NCBI RefSeq assembly: GCF_003070885.1 | Contig: NZ_CP028913.1 | Location: forward strand, 2,976,001 to 3,040,000 | Origin: Agromyces badenianii | Lineage (GTDB): Bacteria > Actinomycetota > Actinomycetes > Actinomycetales > Microbacteriaceae | Length of the DNA stretch: 64,000 nucleotides | Direction of reading: 5' to 3' | Shown here: positions 9,029 through 17,253 of the stretch, one piece after another | Numbering within the stretch: position 1 is the first letter of the stretch | How the letters are laid out: every line of letters starts with the position of its first letter | Notes under the pieces: generated by a model | Database searches by the model: none | What the model was told of the DNA's origin: nothing | The model's input: the letters and a program-made list of their open reading frames with translations, nothing else | Program-made: the position numbers and the translations under genes

Positions 9029-9334
9029 TTACCAGCTCGACTTGGTGATGCCGGGCAGCTCGCCACGGTGCGCCATGTCGCGGAAGCGAACACGCGAGAC
9101 ACCGAACTTGGTGAGCACGCCACGGGGGCGGCCGTCGATGGCGTCGCGCGAACGCAGGCGAACCGGCGACGCGTTGCGGGGAAGCTTCTGCAGGCCACGA
9201 CGAGCGGCCTCACGGCTCTCGTCGGTGCCGTTGGGGTCGACGAGCGCCTTCTTCAGCTCGAGACGCTTCGCGGCGTACCGCTCGACGATCACTTCGCGCT
9301 GCTTGTTGCGTGCGATCTTGCTCTTCTTCGCCAT
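9029..9334 (-). CDS. rpsN: 30S ribosomal protein S14, zinc-independent form
   Basis: A 101-residue S14 of the long form ([21 protein letters not shown] ... [28 protein letters not shown]). It has no cysteines, so it is the C-minus type that does not bind zinc. It is the last gene of a three-gene operon, 3 nt after rpmG. In many Actinobacteria this trio is Zur-repressed and replaces zinc-binding paralogues; no Zur box is seen here. Confidence 0.96.
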   Translation of the reverse strand: MAKKSKIARNKQREVIVERYAAKRLELKKALVDPNGTDESREAARRGLQKLPRNASPVRLRSRDAIDGRPRGVLTKFGVSRVRFRDMAHRGELPGITKSSW

Positions 9335-9337
9335 GTC

Positions 9338-9505
9338 TTAGCGCTCCTCTCGGAAGTCGACGTGCTTGCGCACTACAGGGTCGTACTTCTTGAGCACGAG
9401 GCGGTCGGGGTTGTTGCGGCGGTTCTTGCGGGTCACGTAGGTGTACCCGGTGCCGGCGGTCGACCGAAGCTTGATGATCGGCCGGATGTCTTGTGCCTTC
9501 GCCAT
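9338..9505 (-). CDS. rpmG: 50S ribosomal protein L33, zinc-independent form
   Basis: A 55-residue L33: [20 protein letters not shown]...[28 protein letters not shown]. It contains no cysteine, so the zinc ribbon is absent (C-minus type). Its ATG at 9505 overlaps the TAA stop of rpmB by one base (TAATG), which indicates translational coupling. Confidence 0.95.
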   Translation of the reverse strand: MAKAQDIRPIIKLRSTAGTGYTYVTRKNRRNNPDRLVLKKYDPVVRKHVDFREER

Positions 9506-9741
9506 TAGAGCTTCACCCCACGTGCCTGCATGTCCTTGACCACTGCCTCAATGCCACGAGCGTCGATCACCTTGATGCCCTTGGCGGACACGTTGATGGT
9601 GATGCTGCGACGCAGCGACGGCACGAAATAGGTCTTCCGCTGCACGTTCGGGTCGAAGCGGCGCTTCGTCCGGCGGTGCGAGTGCGAGATGTTGTGTCCG
9701 AAGCCGGGAACGGCTCCGGTCACCTGGCACACTGCTGCCAT
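9505..9741 (-). CDS. rpmB: 50S ribosomal protein L28
   Basis: A 78-residue L28: [36 protein letters not shown]...[20 protein letters not shown]. Only one Cys (position 5) remains, so no zinc-binding pair of CxxC motifs is possible. It is the first gene of the rpmB-rpmG-rpsN operon. A GGAGGA ribosome-binding site lies 5 nt upstream of the ATG. The leader contains a 7-bp hairpin just before that site. Confidence 0.96.
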   Translation of the reverse strand: MAAVCQVTGAVPGFGHNISHSHRRTKRRFDPNVQRKTYFVPSLRRSITINVSAKGIKVIDARGIEAVVKDMQARGVKL

Positions 9742-9758
9742 TGGTTTCCTCCAATACC

Positions 9759-9776
9759 GAGGGGCGGATGCCCCTC
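9759..9776 (-). promoter_or_regulatory. Hairpin in the 5' leader of rpmB
   Basis: GAGGGGC/GCCCCTC form a perfect 7-bp stem with a 4-nt loop, 8 nt upstream of the rpmB ribosome-binding site. Further small inverted repeats occur at 9817-9830 and 9858-9874. It could be an autoregulatory site for a ribosomal protein, but nothing in the sequence proves this. Confidence 0.35.
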
Positions 9777-9973
9777 CCAAGGTCTCTTGTCTGCTGACGT
9801 TCCCCATGCGGATGCCCGCGATTTCTCGCGTGGATTCGAAGGGGAGTGTCGCGGCATGGGCAGTGGAAGTGCCCAGCCAACGAGCTAGCTTACCAGACGG
9901 AGGCACCGGCGACCGAACCGAGCGGATGCCGCGGCTCGCGTCGCTGCGACGCAGCCGACGGTGCGCGACTCGT

Positions 9974-11035
9974 TCAGGCACGCCCGCGCGAGCGAACGGG
10001 CCCGGTCGACGCGCGCAGCCGCAACTCGGGTTCGAGGTACTCCTCGTCGGTGGGCACGTCGCGATCGCCGATGAGGGCGACGATGCCGCGGGCGGTGTGC
10101 TCGGCGAGCCGGTCGACGGGTTGACGCACGGTCGTGAGCGGCGGATTCGTGAAATCGAGCAGCGGCGAGTCGTCGTAGCCGATGACCGAGATGTCGCCGG
10201 GCACCGAGAGGCCGCGCCGCTGGATCGCCCGCACGGCGCCGAGCGCCATCTCGTCGCTGCCGGCGACGATCGCGGTGACCCCCGCCGGAATCAGCTCCTC
10301 GGCCGCGTACCGACCGCCCTCGACGTTGTAGTGGTGGCGCACGACGAAGTCTTCGGGGTCGGGCAGCCCGAGTCGGTCCATCACCTGCACGAAGCCCTCG
10401 ACCCGCCGGTCGGCCGGCGTGTTGCCGACCGGGCCGGCGCACATGCCGATGCGGCGGTGCCCGAGGTCGAAGAGGTGCAGCACGGCGAGCTCGGCGGCGC
10501 GCCAGTCGTCCGACGAGAATGCGGGCGCCGCGGCATCCGAGAACCCGCCGTTGACGCTGACGTAGGGGATGCCGCGGGATTCGAGCATCTCGCGAGCGCC
10601 GGGGTCGGTGTTGCGCAGCGTGTTCATCGAGGAGAGGAAGACGACACCGGCGATGCCGGTGTCGGCGAGCGAGGCGACGTAGTCGCGCTCCTGCACTGTG
10701 CCGGGGTGCACCGGGCAGAGCACCGTGCGCAGCCCATGCGGCGAGAGCTCGGACTCGATCGCGTTGCAGAGCTGGGCGAAGATCGGGTTCACGAGGTCGG
10801 GCACGAGCAGCAGCACGAGCTCGCCACGCACCTCGCGGGCGAACCCGAGGCTGCGCATCGAACGCTCGACGGCCTCACGGGTCGACACCGACACCCCGTA
10901 CTTGCGGTTGATCACCCGACTGACCGTGGCCTCGCTGACGCCCGCGTGCGCGGCCACCTCTGCGAGGCCGACCCCGCCCGAGAGTGCGCGCTGGCGGGGC
11001 TTCGCGCTGCCCGCGGCATCCGCTGTTCGTGGCAT
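9974..11035 (-). CDS. LacI family transcriptional regulator
   Basis: 353 residues. The N-terminal HTH plus hinge ([28 protein letters not shown]) is followed by a type I periplasmic-binding fold for a sugar effector ([22 protein letters not shown]...VSVNGG...[25 protein letters not shown]). GAGGAGGT precedes the ATG. It lies downstream of, and in the same direction as, the secreted glycosidase gene but behind a strong terminator (11079-11110), so it is probably transcribed on its own. Likely regulator of the neighbouring carbohydrate genes. Confidence 0.92.
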   Translation of the reverse strand: MPRTADAAGSAKPRQRALSGGVGLAEVAAHAGVSEATVSRVINRKYGVSVSTREAVERSMRSLGFAREVRGELVLLLVPDLVNPIFAQLCNAIESELSPHGLRTVLCPVHPGTVQERDYVASLADTGIAGVVFLSSMNTLRNTDPGAREMLESRGIPYVSVNGGFSDAAAPAFSSDDWRAAELAVLHLFDLGHRRIGMCAGPVGNTPADRRVEGFVQVMDRLGLPDPEDFVVRHHYNVEGGRYAAEELIPAGVTAIVAGSDEMALGAVRAIQRRGLSVPGDISVIGYDDSPLLDFTNPPLTTVRQPVDRLAEHTARGIVALIGDRDVPTDEEYLEPELRLRASTGPVRSRGRA

Positions 11036-11078
11036 CCGGTACCTCCTCGGCCCACCCTATCGGCGGGGCCGGCGGCGG

Positions 11079-11110
11079 CCCGGGCGAGGGGAATCGACAC
11101 CCCGCCCGGG
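11079..11110 (-). terminator. Hairpin terminator after the glycosidase gene
   Basis: CCCGGGCGAGGGG pairs with CCCCGCCCGGG (11 bp with one bulged A), with an 8-nt loop. It lies 8 nt past the stop of the 11118-14564 gene and before the downstream LacI gene. Confidence 0.7.
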
Positions 11111-11117
11111 CGACCGG

Positions 11118-14100
11118 TCAGCTGCCGGGCAGACGCACGACCTTCGCGTCGGCCCAGTCGGCGTGATCACTGTTGTTGGTGTTGCCGGCGTCGGTGACCT
11201 TCAGCACCAGGCGTTGCACGCCGAGCACGTCGAGATCGATCACCTTCGGCGGCGAGTACGGCTGCGCCCGCATGAGGCCGCTGTCGAACACGACCTCGCC
11301 GTCGGCGATCACCTGGAACACCACCGACGCGTTCGGCGAGGTGCGCTGCGCGTCGTCGATGCCGACGACGGCGTGGAACTTGGCATCGGCCGGTTCGAGG
11401 TCGTAGACGATCTCGGAGTTCGCGTGCGTGCCGAGCCCCTTGGCGTACGTCGTGCCGTTGATGCGCAGCGGGTTGCCCGAGACCGCGAGGTCCTTCAGCA
11501 CCGTGCGCCAGCCCGAGCTCGCCGAGACCCACGGGCGGTCGCTGAGGTGGGCGACCGGTCCGTCGGCGGGCGCCGGCTGCTCTTCGGCGTTCGTGCCTGG
11601 GCCCTCGCCGAGCTCGTTCGACGAGGTCAGCCGGTAGCGGTAGGTGCCACCGGATGCCTCGCGGTCGAGGTACGACGTGCCGGTGAGGTCGGTCGCGAGC
11701 ACCGTGAAGTCCTCGGTTCCGGCGGGGGCCCGGTACAGCGTGGCGGTCAGCGCCCGCGTCGACGTGGTCCACGTGACACCGACGACGTCGCCGTTGCGGT
11801 ACGCGTTCACGGCGCTCGGCGCGGGGGGAACGGCCGCCGGCATGGTGCGGAAGCGCCATTCGCCGGCCGGGACGACGAGCCGCTGCCCGGTGCGGTCGTT
11901 GATCGCGGCGACCTCCCAGAAGTACGTGTGCCCGGGCTCGAGTTCGTCGACGATCGCCCTCGTGTGCTTCGTCGTCAGCTCGGCGACGAGGTCGGTCATG
12001 GCCGCGTCGCGTGCAACCGTCACGCGGTACGAGGTGGCCTTCGGCGAGGCGTTCCACGTCAGCTCGGCCCCGTCGGCGTCGACGCCGGTGGCATCGGCCG
12101 TCGGCGACAGGAGGGTGAAGTCACCGGGGTGGGTGACGATCGTGTCGTCGAGCTTGTTGTCGCCGCCACTCGGCGCCACGGTGATCGAACCGCCGACCGG
12201 AACGGTGACGGTGACGACGGAGACCGCTTGGCCGTTGACGTGCGTGTACGTCGGCTTCATCGGCTTGCCGTCGACCTTGAGCTTCGTCCATCCGCCGGGG
12301 AACTCGACCGTCACGGTGAGCGGCTGCGACCCGGAGTTGTGGTTCACCACGGTCTTGCTCGTGCCGTCGTGACGCACCCCGAAGTCGTGGTCGCCGACCT
12401 GGATGTGGTCGAGGTCGAGCCATCCGATCTCGGAGGGCAGGTGCGAGCGCACCGACACCGCGTGCTCGGGCGCGTTGGGACGCACCCCGGCGAGGCCCTC
12501 GACGGTCTGCGACACGAGCGTGTAGCTCAACTCGGGGTAGTCACCGTTGACGCCCTGCGTGCGCACCTCGTGCGGCAGGTGGAGCTTGGAGATGATGTCC
12601 TTCATCCACGCCCACGCCTGCTCGTCGTGCCCGTAGTTGAAGAGCGCGTCGGGCACGTAGGTCGTCGCCTCGATGTTCGGCGGCCGGTCCTCCTTGTACA
12701 TGCGGTCGAGGTAGTCAATGTAGTCCCACGTGCGCTTGTCGTCGGGGTCGAGGATCTCCTTCAGTGCGAAGAAGACGGAGTTCTCGCGGCCGAATCCGGC
12801 GTAGGGCTCGTTCGACGGACCGCGTCCGCGGACGAACTCCCACGCATCGCGCGTGATGCCCCAGTCTTCGGTGAAGAACTGCTGCAGCTCCTCGGCCTTC
12901 GCGCGGAAAGCCTCAGCGGTCGCGGTGTCGCCCTTCGCCTCGGCGAGGTCGGCGTACGCGACGTAGCCGCGGTACTGCGAGGCGAGACCGTCACCGGCCT
13001 CGATGACGGCGTGGTCGCTGCGCTCGTTGTAGCTCGCGGCGCCCTGGAAGATGCCCCGTCCGGTTCCCTCGGCGACGCCGTTCGGGATCTGGGTGTCGTG
13101 CAGCGCGACGAAGTCGGTGACCGCCTTCGTGTAGTACTGCCAGAGCACCGGGTCGTTCAGGTAGTCGGCGTCGCCGGTCCAGCGGTACTGGTCGTCGGCC
13201 TCCTGCACGAGCTCGAAGACGGCCGGCACCTCGCGCACGAAGTTCGTGTCGCTCTTGTAGTCGATCGTGTAGGGGCTGCCGTCGAAGTTCAGGGCCCACA
13301 GCGGGTACCACTTGCGCGACTGGTTCGCGGTGCCCGCGAACGCCTTCAGCATCGACTTGTTCTCGGCCTCGAGGCCGAGCAGGTGTCCGCCGGCGGCCTG
13401 GTGCACGAAGTCGCGCGAGTAGAACGCGGTGCGGTGCGCGTAGCCGGCCCAGTACGAGGGCAGGTAGTCGACGATCTTCGGCCCGGGGGTGCCGCCGTTG
13501 ACGTTGACAGGGCCGCTCTTGCCGGTCTGCACGTGCAGACGTGCGCGCCACTTGGCCCAGTTCACGGCGTCCACGAGCTCTTGCGAGGAGCTCGCGATGG
13601 TGACGGTCTCGGCTTCCTCGGTCACGGTGACGGTCCATTCCGTCTCAGTGCCGGATGCTTCGGTGACGGTGAACGCGACGGGCTGCGTGTAGTTCTGCAC
13701 CGCCGCCGGGTCGGGTGAGATCGTGGCGCCGCGGGGGATGCCGGCCGCGCCGGTGAGCGCCGAGACATCCGTCTCGAACGGCACCTGGAGCGTGACGGTC
13801 TTCGCCGTCTGGTCGATCTTGGCCGGGCCCTGCTGACCGGAGAGGTCGAAGCCGAAGAGGGAGCGGGTGTCGAGGGGCAGCGCGACGTCGTCGAGGTTGG
13901 TCCACCCGGTGCCGCCCGTGAAGAAGACCTCGACCACATCGCCGGCGTCGAGGCCGACTGGCGCGAGGGTGTACAGGCGGTAGGCGGTCTGCTGCGGCAG
14001 CGGCACCGAGGCGAGCACCTCGCCGCCGACCGTGCGGAGCCCGAACACTCCCCCGGTGCGCTGCGAGGCGACCCACGCCTCACCGGTGTAGGTGCCCGTC

Positions 14101-14564
14101 TGTGCGACCGTCACGCGCTGCGAGAGCGTGTTCGCGGCGCCGGCGTTCACGAAGGCGAGGCGCGTGCCCGACTTCGGGTTGTTCGTGGCGATGCCGGTGC
14201 CTGCGCCGAACTGCCACCCCTCCGTGCCGGACTCGAAGCCGCCGTTCACGACGAGCGGCCCGGCAGCGGCAGCCTGCAGCGTGGCGGGTTCGGGCGTCTC
14301 GGTGACGTCATCGCCCGTGGATGTCGGCGCCTCGGGAGCCGGCGACTTGGAAGCCGGCGCCTCGGGGGCCGGTGTCCCGGTGGCCGGCGGCGTCGTCGGC
14401 TCGGTGGTCGGCGCCGCGGGCTGCACGGTCGGCTCGGGACTCGGTTCGACGGCGTTGGCCGCGGGGGCGGTGACCGTTGCGACGGCGAGCGACGCCAGCA
14501 GGGCGATCGCAATGCCGGCGGTGGGACGTCGCCGCCTGAATCGTAGGTGGGGTGTGGTGCGCAT
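11118..14564 (-). CDS. Large secreted multidomain glycosidase-like protein with C-terminal NPCBM
   Basis: 1148 residues from the ATG at 14564 (GGAGGAG upstream; an upstream in-frame start at 14606 is less likely). Order of parts: signal peptide ending near ANA (38); Pro/Thr/Ala-rich linker (40-95); a CBM4/9-like jelly roll starting VVNGGFESGTEGW; a DUF5018-like beta domain (LFGFDLSGQQGPAKID...); an alpha/alpha-toroid catalytic-type region of about 430 residues (AGYAHRTAFYSRDFVHQAAGGHLLGL ... YDYLDRMYKEDRPP-like segments, YPELSYTLVSQTVEGLAGVRPNA); a small beta domain; two fibronectin-III-like domains; and a C-terminal NPCBM module (KGLGTHANSEIVYDL). It resembles six-hairpin glycosidases, but the GH family and substrate are unclear. 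No sortase or membrane anchor, so likely released. It forms a carbohydrate locus with the flanking LacI genes, oxidoreductase and ABC importer. Confidence 0.8.
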   Translation of the reverse strand: MRTTPHLRFRRRRPTAGIAIALLASLAVATVTAPAANAVEPSPEPTVQPAAPTTEPTTPPATGTPAPEAPASKSPAPEAPTSTGDDVTETPEPATLQAAAAGPLVVNGGFESGTEGWQFGAGTGIATNNPKSGTRLAFVNAGAANTLSQRVTVAQTGTYTGEAWVASQRTGGVFGLRTVGGEVLASVPLPQQTAYRLYTLAPVGLDAGDVVEVFFTGGTGWTNLDDVALPLDTRSLFGFDLSGQQGPAKIDQTAKTVTLQVPFETDVSALTGAAGIPRGATISPDPAAVQNYTQPVAFTVTEASGTETEWTVTVTEEAETVTIASSSQELVDAVNWAKWRARLHVQTGKSGPVNVNGGTPGPKIVDYLPSYWAGYAHRTAFYSRDFVHQAAGGHLLGLEAENKSMLKAFAGTANQSRKWYPLWALNFDGSPYTIDYKSDTNFVREVPAVFELVQEADDQYRWTGDADYLNDPVLWQYYTKAVTDFVALHDTQIPNGVAEGTGRGIFQGAASYNERSDHAVIEAGDGLASQYRGYVAYADLAEAKGDTATAEAFRAKAEELQQFFTEDWGITRDAWEFVRGRGPSNEPYAGFGRENSVFFALKEILDPDDKRTWDYIDYLDRMYKEDRPPNIEATTYVPDALFNYGHDEQAWAWMKDIISKLHLPHEVRTQGVNGDYPELSYTLVSQTVEGLAGVRPNAPEHAVSVRSHLPSEIGWLDLDHIQVGDHDFGVRHDGTSKTVVNHNSGSQPLTVTVEFPGGWTKLKVDGKPMKPTYTHVNGQAVSVVTVTVPVGGSITVAPSGGDNKLDDTIVTHPGDFTLLSPTADATGVDADGAELTWNASPKATSYRVTVARDAAMTDLVAELTTKHTRAIVDELEPGHTYFWEVAAINDRTGQRLVVPAGEWRFRTMPAAVPPAPSAVNAYRNGDVVGVTWTTSTRALTATLYRAPAGTEDFTVLATDLTGTSYLDREASGGTYRYRLTSSNELGEGPGTNAEEQPAPADGPVAHLSDRPWVSASSGWRTVLKDLAVSGNPLRINGTTYAKGLGTHANSEIVYDLEPADAKFHAVVGIDDAQRTSPNASVVFQVIADGEVVFDSGLMRAQPYSPPKVIDLDVLGVQRLVLKVTDAGNTNNSDHADWADAKVVRLPGS

Positions 14565-14646
14565 GGCTCTCCTCCTCGAGAACTCGGCGAGCGCGGACTC
14601 CCCCACCGCTCACTCGGTCGACGGAGAAGCCGGCACGAAAACGTGC

Positions 14647-14674
14647 CTTGCAAGAGATTATTGCAAATTTACAA
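14647..14674. promoter_or_regulatory. LacI-type operator and promoter region of the glycosidase gene
   Basis: TTGCAAATTTACAA (14661-14674) is a 14-bp palindrome with one mismatched pair. CTTGCAAG (14647-14654) is a second perfect palindrome containing the same TTGCAA core. Between them, TAATCT on the minus strand (14655-14660) fits a -10 box for the gene starting at 14564. The larger palindrome overlaps the stop codon of the upstream LacI gene and would occupy the promoter spacer, which is consistent with repression by a LacI protein. Confidence 0.5.
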
Positions 14675-15733
14675 CGAGAGGTCGAGATGTGACGTCGAAT
14701 CGACCTCGACCAGGCCCGCGCCGACACCGGAGACCCCGGCGGCGCACCCGCACGACTCCCGCACGACGAGCTCGGTCGGGAAGGTCGTGAGCCCCGGCGT
14801 GAGCACGCCGGTCACCAGTTGGCGGATCGCCTCGTCGGCCATCGCCGCGATCGGCTGGGCGACCGTGGTCAGCGGCGGCCAGGTGTAGGCGGACTCCATC
14901 GTGCCGTCGAAGGAGACCACCGCGATGTCGTCGGGCACGCGCAAGCCGGCCCGGTGCAGCGCGGCGAGCAGGCCGACCGCGATCTGATCGGATGCCGCGA
15001 ACACGGCCCGCGGCCGGCGCTCCGACTCGGCGAGCGCGAGGCCCGCCTCGTACCCGCCGGCGTACGAGAACGGCGCGTGCAGGCGCGGTCCGAGCGGCAG
15101 CCCGGCCTCGCTGAGCGCGTCGGACCAGCCGCGTTCGCGTCGATCGATCGCGAGCGCACTGCCGACGAACGCGATGTCGCGATAGCCGTGCTCGATGAGG
15201 TGCTCCACCGCCGACTTCGCTCCGGCGCGGAAGTCCACGCCGATCGCCGGGGTCTTGCTCGCCCCCGTGTACTGGTTGATGAGCACCACCGGGATGTCGA
15301 GCGATTCGATGATCGCCTGCTCCACCGCGGTGAGCACGTCGGCGATGATGAGCCCGCCGATCTGGCGTGCCGCGAGATCGTGGATCTGATCGGCCGCAGC
15401 GACGTGCTCACGATCGGAGTTGGCGATGAGCAACGAGCGATCGCGCCGCACGGTCGCACGGTCGAGCGCGTGGCAGAGCTGCGCGAAGAACGGGTTGCGG
15501 CTGTCGACCACGATCATGCCGATCATGTCGGCCGACCCCGTCGACAGGGCCCGCGCCGCGGCGTTCGGCCGGTAGCCGAGCACGCGCACCGCCTCGAGCA
15601 CCCGTTCACGAGTGAGCGGGGCGACCGGCTTCGGCCCGTTGTTGAGCACGTAGCTCACGACCGCGGTGCTCACGCCGCTGTAGCGGGCCACGTCGGCTCG
15701 CGTGACCTTCCTGTTCTTGGGCAGCTCGCTCAT
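14669..15733 (-). CDS. LacI family transcriptional regulator
   Basis: 354 residues. HTH: VTRADVARYSGVSTAVVSYVLNNGPKPVAPLTRERV. The effector-binding fold follows (IGMIVVDSRNPFFAQLCHALD ... IAVVSFDGTMESAYTWPPLTTVAQP). A GGGGAT ribosome-binding site precedes the ATG. It lies between the secreted glycosidase (same strand, 104 nt downstream) and the Gfo/Idh/MocA gene (64 nt upstream). Its stop codon is embedded in a LacI-type palindrome, so it may govern the glycosidase promoter. Confidence 0.92.
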   Translation of the reverse strand: MSELPKNRKVTRADVARYSGVSTAVVSYVLNNGPKPVAPLTRERVLEAVRVLGYRPNAAARALSTGSADMIGMIVVDSRNPFFAQLCHALDRATVRRDRSLLIANSDREHVAAADQIHDLAARQIGGLIIADVLTAVEQAIIESLDIPVVLINQYTGASKTPAIGVDFRAGAKSAVEHLIEHGYRDIAFVGSALAIDRRERGWSDALSEAGLPLGPRLHAPFSYAGGYEAGLALAESERRPRAVFAASDQIAVGLLAALHRAGLRVPDDIAVVSFDGTMESAYTWPPLTTVAQPIAAMADEAIRQLVTGVLTPGLTTFPTELVVRESCGCAAGVSGVGAGLVEVDSTSHLDLSL

Positions 15734-15797
15734 CTCAGATCCCCTCGTTCAGCGGCGGACCGGGCGCAGGAGCTGCCGGGGTCGCGCGAGTGCAAGG

Positions 15798-17030
15798 CTA
15801 GCGACTGAGTGCCGCCGTCGGCGTCAGGCGAGCGGATGCCTCGGGCTCGCCCATGTCGGGAATGACGAGGCGTTCGCCGCCGCGGCGGGCCGATTCGTGT
15901 GCGATCACGCCCGGAAGCGTGAACCGTGCCGCCGTCCAGGCGTTCACCGGCGGCAGCGTGCCGTGTTCGACGGCATGCACGAAGTCGTCGACGAGGAAGT
16001 GGTGGCTGCCCTCGTGCCCGTTGTGGAGCCCCCGCAGTTCTTCGGGGATGCGCGACCGGTCGTGGATCGGGGCGTAGCCCGACACGAACGCGTCGCGCAG
16101 CGCCGGCGCGACGTGCGCGAGCGACGGGTCGTCGGCATCGAGCGACGGGTGGGTGTCGATGAGCTCGGAGACATCCTCGACCCCCTCTCTCGTCTGCCAG
16201 TACGAGGCGGTAGTGACCTGCTCGAAGGTGCCGTCGGTGCCGAACCACCGGAATCGCGACTCCCGGCGGTGCGAGGGGAACCCGACGCGGCGGAACTCGT
16301 TGATGCGCATGGAGCCGCCCGCGGCGAGCTCGAAGAGCGCGGTGACGTTGGAGAAGTCGTTGTCGAACTGGCTGACCTCGCGGTCGAACACGCCGTCGCC
16401 GCGGTCGTCGACGACACCGACCGCCGAGACGGCCGTCGCGAAGGTCGGCCAGGCCCCGAGCACACCGCCGATGGAGTGCGTGGGATAGAGCATGGGCGGG
16501 TAGCTCGCCGTGGCCTTCCAGTTCTCGCCGCCGCTGTAGCGGTAGGCGTCGTAGAAGCCGAGGTCCATGTCGTGCACGTAGTCGCCCTCGGCGTAGAAGA
16601 GGCGGCCGAATGCACCGGCTGCGAGCTTCTCACGGGCGAAGACCGTCGCGGGGTTGTAGAAGCTCGTCTCGCCCATCATGTAGGTGAGCCCGGTCTCGCG
16701 CACGGCCTCGATGATCGCAGCGATCTCGTCGACGGTGATCGCCATCGGCACGGCGGAGTACACGTGCTTGCCGGCCCGGAGCGCGCGCACGACGAGCGGG
16801 CCGTGGGTCCACCGCTGGGTGAAGATCGCGATGGCGTCGACCGGGGAGGCGAGCATCTCGTCGAAGCTCGCCATCGTGCCCGCGAGCCCTGCTGCCGCGA
16901 CGAGCTCGTCGGCCCGCTCGGGGATCGTGTCGGTCACGTACACCTCGGAGACGCCCGGGTGGTGGTGGAAGAGAGTCGCGAACTGGCCCGAGAATTGGCC
17001 AGCGCCGACGATGCCCAACGAGAACGCCAT
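15798..17030 (-). CDS. Gfo/Idh/MocA family NAD(P)-dependent oxidoreductase
   Basis: 410 residues. An N-terminal Rossmann fold (LGIVGAGQFSGQFATLF...) is followed by the Gfo/Idh/MocA C-terminal domain. The usual E-K-P nucleotide/catalytic motif reads S-A-V-P here (GKHVYSAVPMAI), so the typical Lys is replaced. The segment YMMGETSFYNPATVFAREKL matches the family. Such enzymes oxidise or reduce sugars, inositols or glycosides; the substrate is unknown. AAGGAAAC precedes the ATG. It is divergent from the ABC importer with a shared, operator-like intergenic region, so it probably takes part in the same sugar pathway. Confidence 0.85.
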   Translation of the reverse strand: MAFSLGIVGAGQFSGQFATLFHHHPGVSEVYVTDTIPERADELVAAAGLAGTMASFDEMLASPVDAIAIFTQRWTHGPLVVRALRAGKHVYSAVPMAITVDEIAAIIEAVRETGLTYMMGETSFYNPATVFAREKLAAGAFGRLFYAEGDYVHDMDLGFYDAYRYSGGENWKATASYPPMLYPTHSIGGVLGAWPTFATAVSAVGVVDDRGDGVFDREVSQFDNDFSNVTALFELAAGGSMRINEFRRVGFPSHRRESRFRWFGTDGTFEQVTTASYWQTREGVEDVSELIDTHPSLDADDPSLAHVAPALRDAFVSGYAPIHDRSRIPEELRGLHNGHEGSHHFLVDDFVHAVEHGTLPPVNAWTAARFTLPGVIAHESARRGGERLVIPDMGEPEASARLTPTAALSR

Positions 17031-17081
17031 GGTGTTTCCTTCGCCTTTGCACGCGTCGCCGAATTGCTCGCGTGTGAAGGC

Positions 17082-17110
17082 AGTCTCGCACTGCGTTCTA
17101 CGCGTGTCAA
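17082..17110 (-). promoter_or_regulatory. Promoter of the Gfo/Idh/MocA gene
   Basis: A consensus -35 TTGACA (minus strand, 17105-17110) is separated by exactly 17 nt from GAGACT (17082-17087), a weak -10. The start codon is at 17030. Confidence 0.5.
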
Positions 17111-17111
17111 C

Positions 17112-17135
17112 AAGGATTCCTTCCTTGGAATCCTT
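17112..17135. promoter_or_regulatory. Operator-like inverted repeat between divergent sugar genes
   Basis: AAGGATTCC and GGAATCCTT form a perfect 9-bp inverted repeat around TTCCTT. It sits directly upstream of the -35 of the leftward promoter and 24 bp before the -35 of the rightward one. A regulator bound here could control both. Confidence 0.5.
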
Positions 17136-17159
17136 TGATTCACTGGGACGAACTCACTC

Positions 17160-17188
17160 TTGCGATTAATTATCTACGCGGGTAACCT
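17160..17188 (+). promoter_or_regulatory. Promoter of the sugar ABC importer operon
   Basis: TTGCGA (17160-17165), a 17-nt spacer and TAACCT (17183-17188) form a plausible sigma-70-type promoter ahead of the substrate-binding gene at 17254. Confidence 0.45.
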
Positions 17189-17253
17189 CTGAGCAACCCG
17201 CCCCGGCGACGTCGAAGTCCGGAGCGGATGTCCCCAAGTGTTAGGAACAGACG

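Noticed and set aside
10698..13718. 1006-codon plus-strand open frame opposite the glycosidase gene
   Set aside because: Composition (Arg, Val, His, Gly, Asp runs) is that of an antisense shadow; the minus-strand gene has a signal peptide, recognised domains and a ribosome-binding site.
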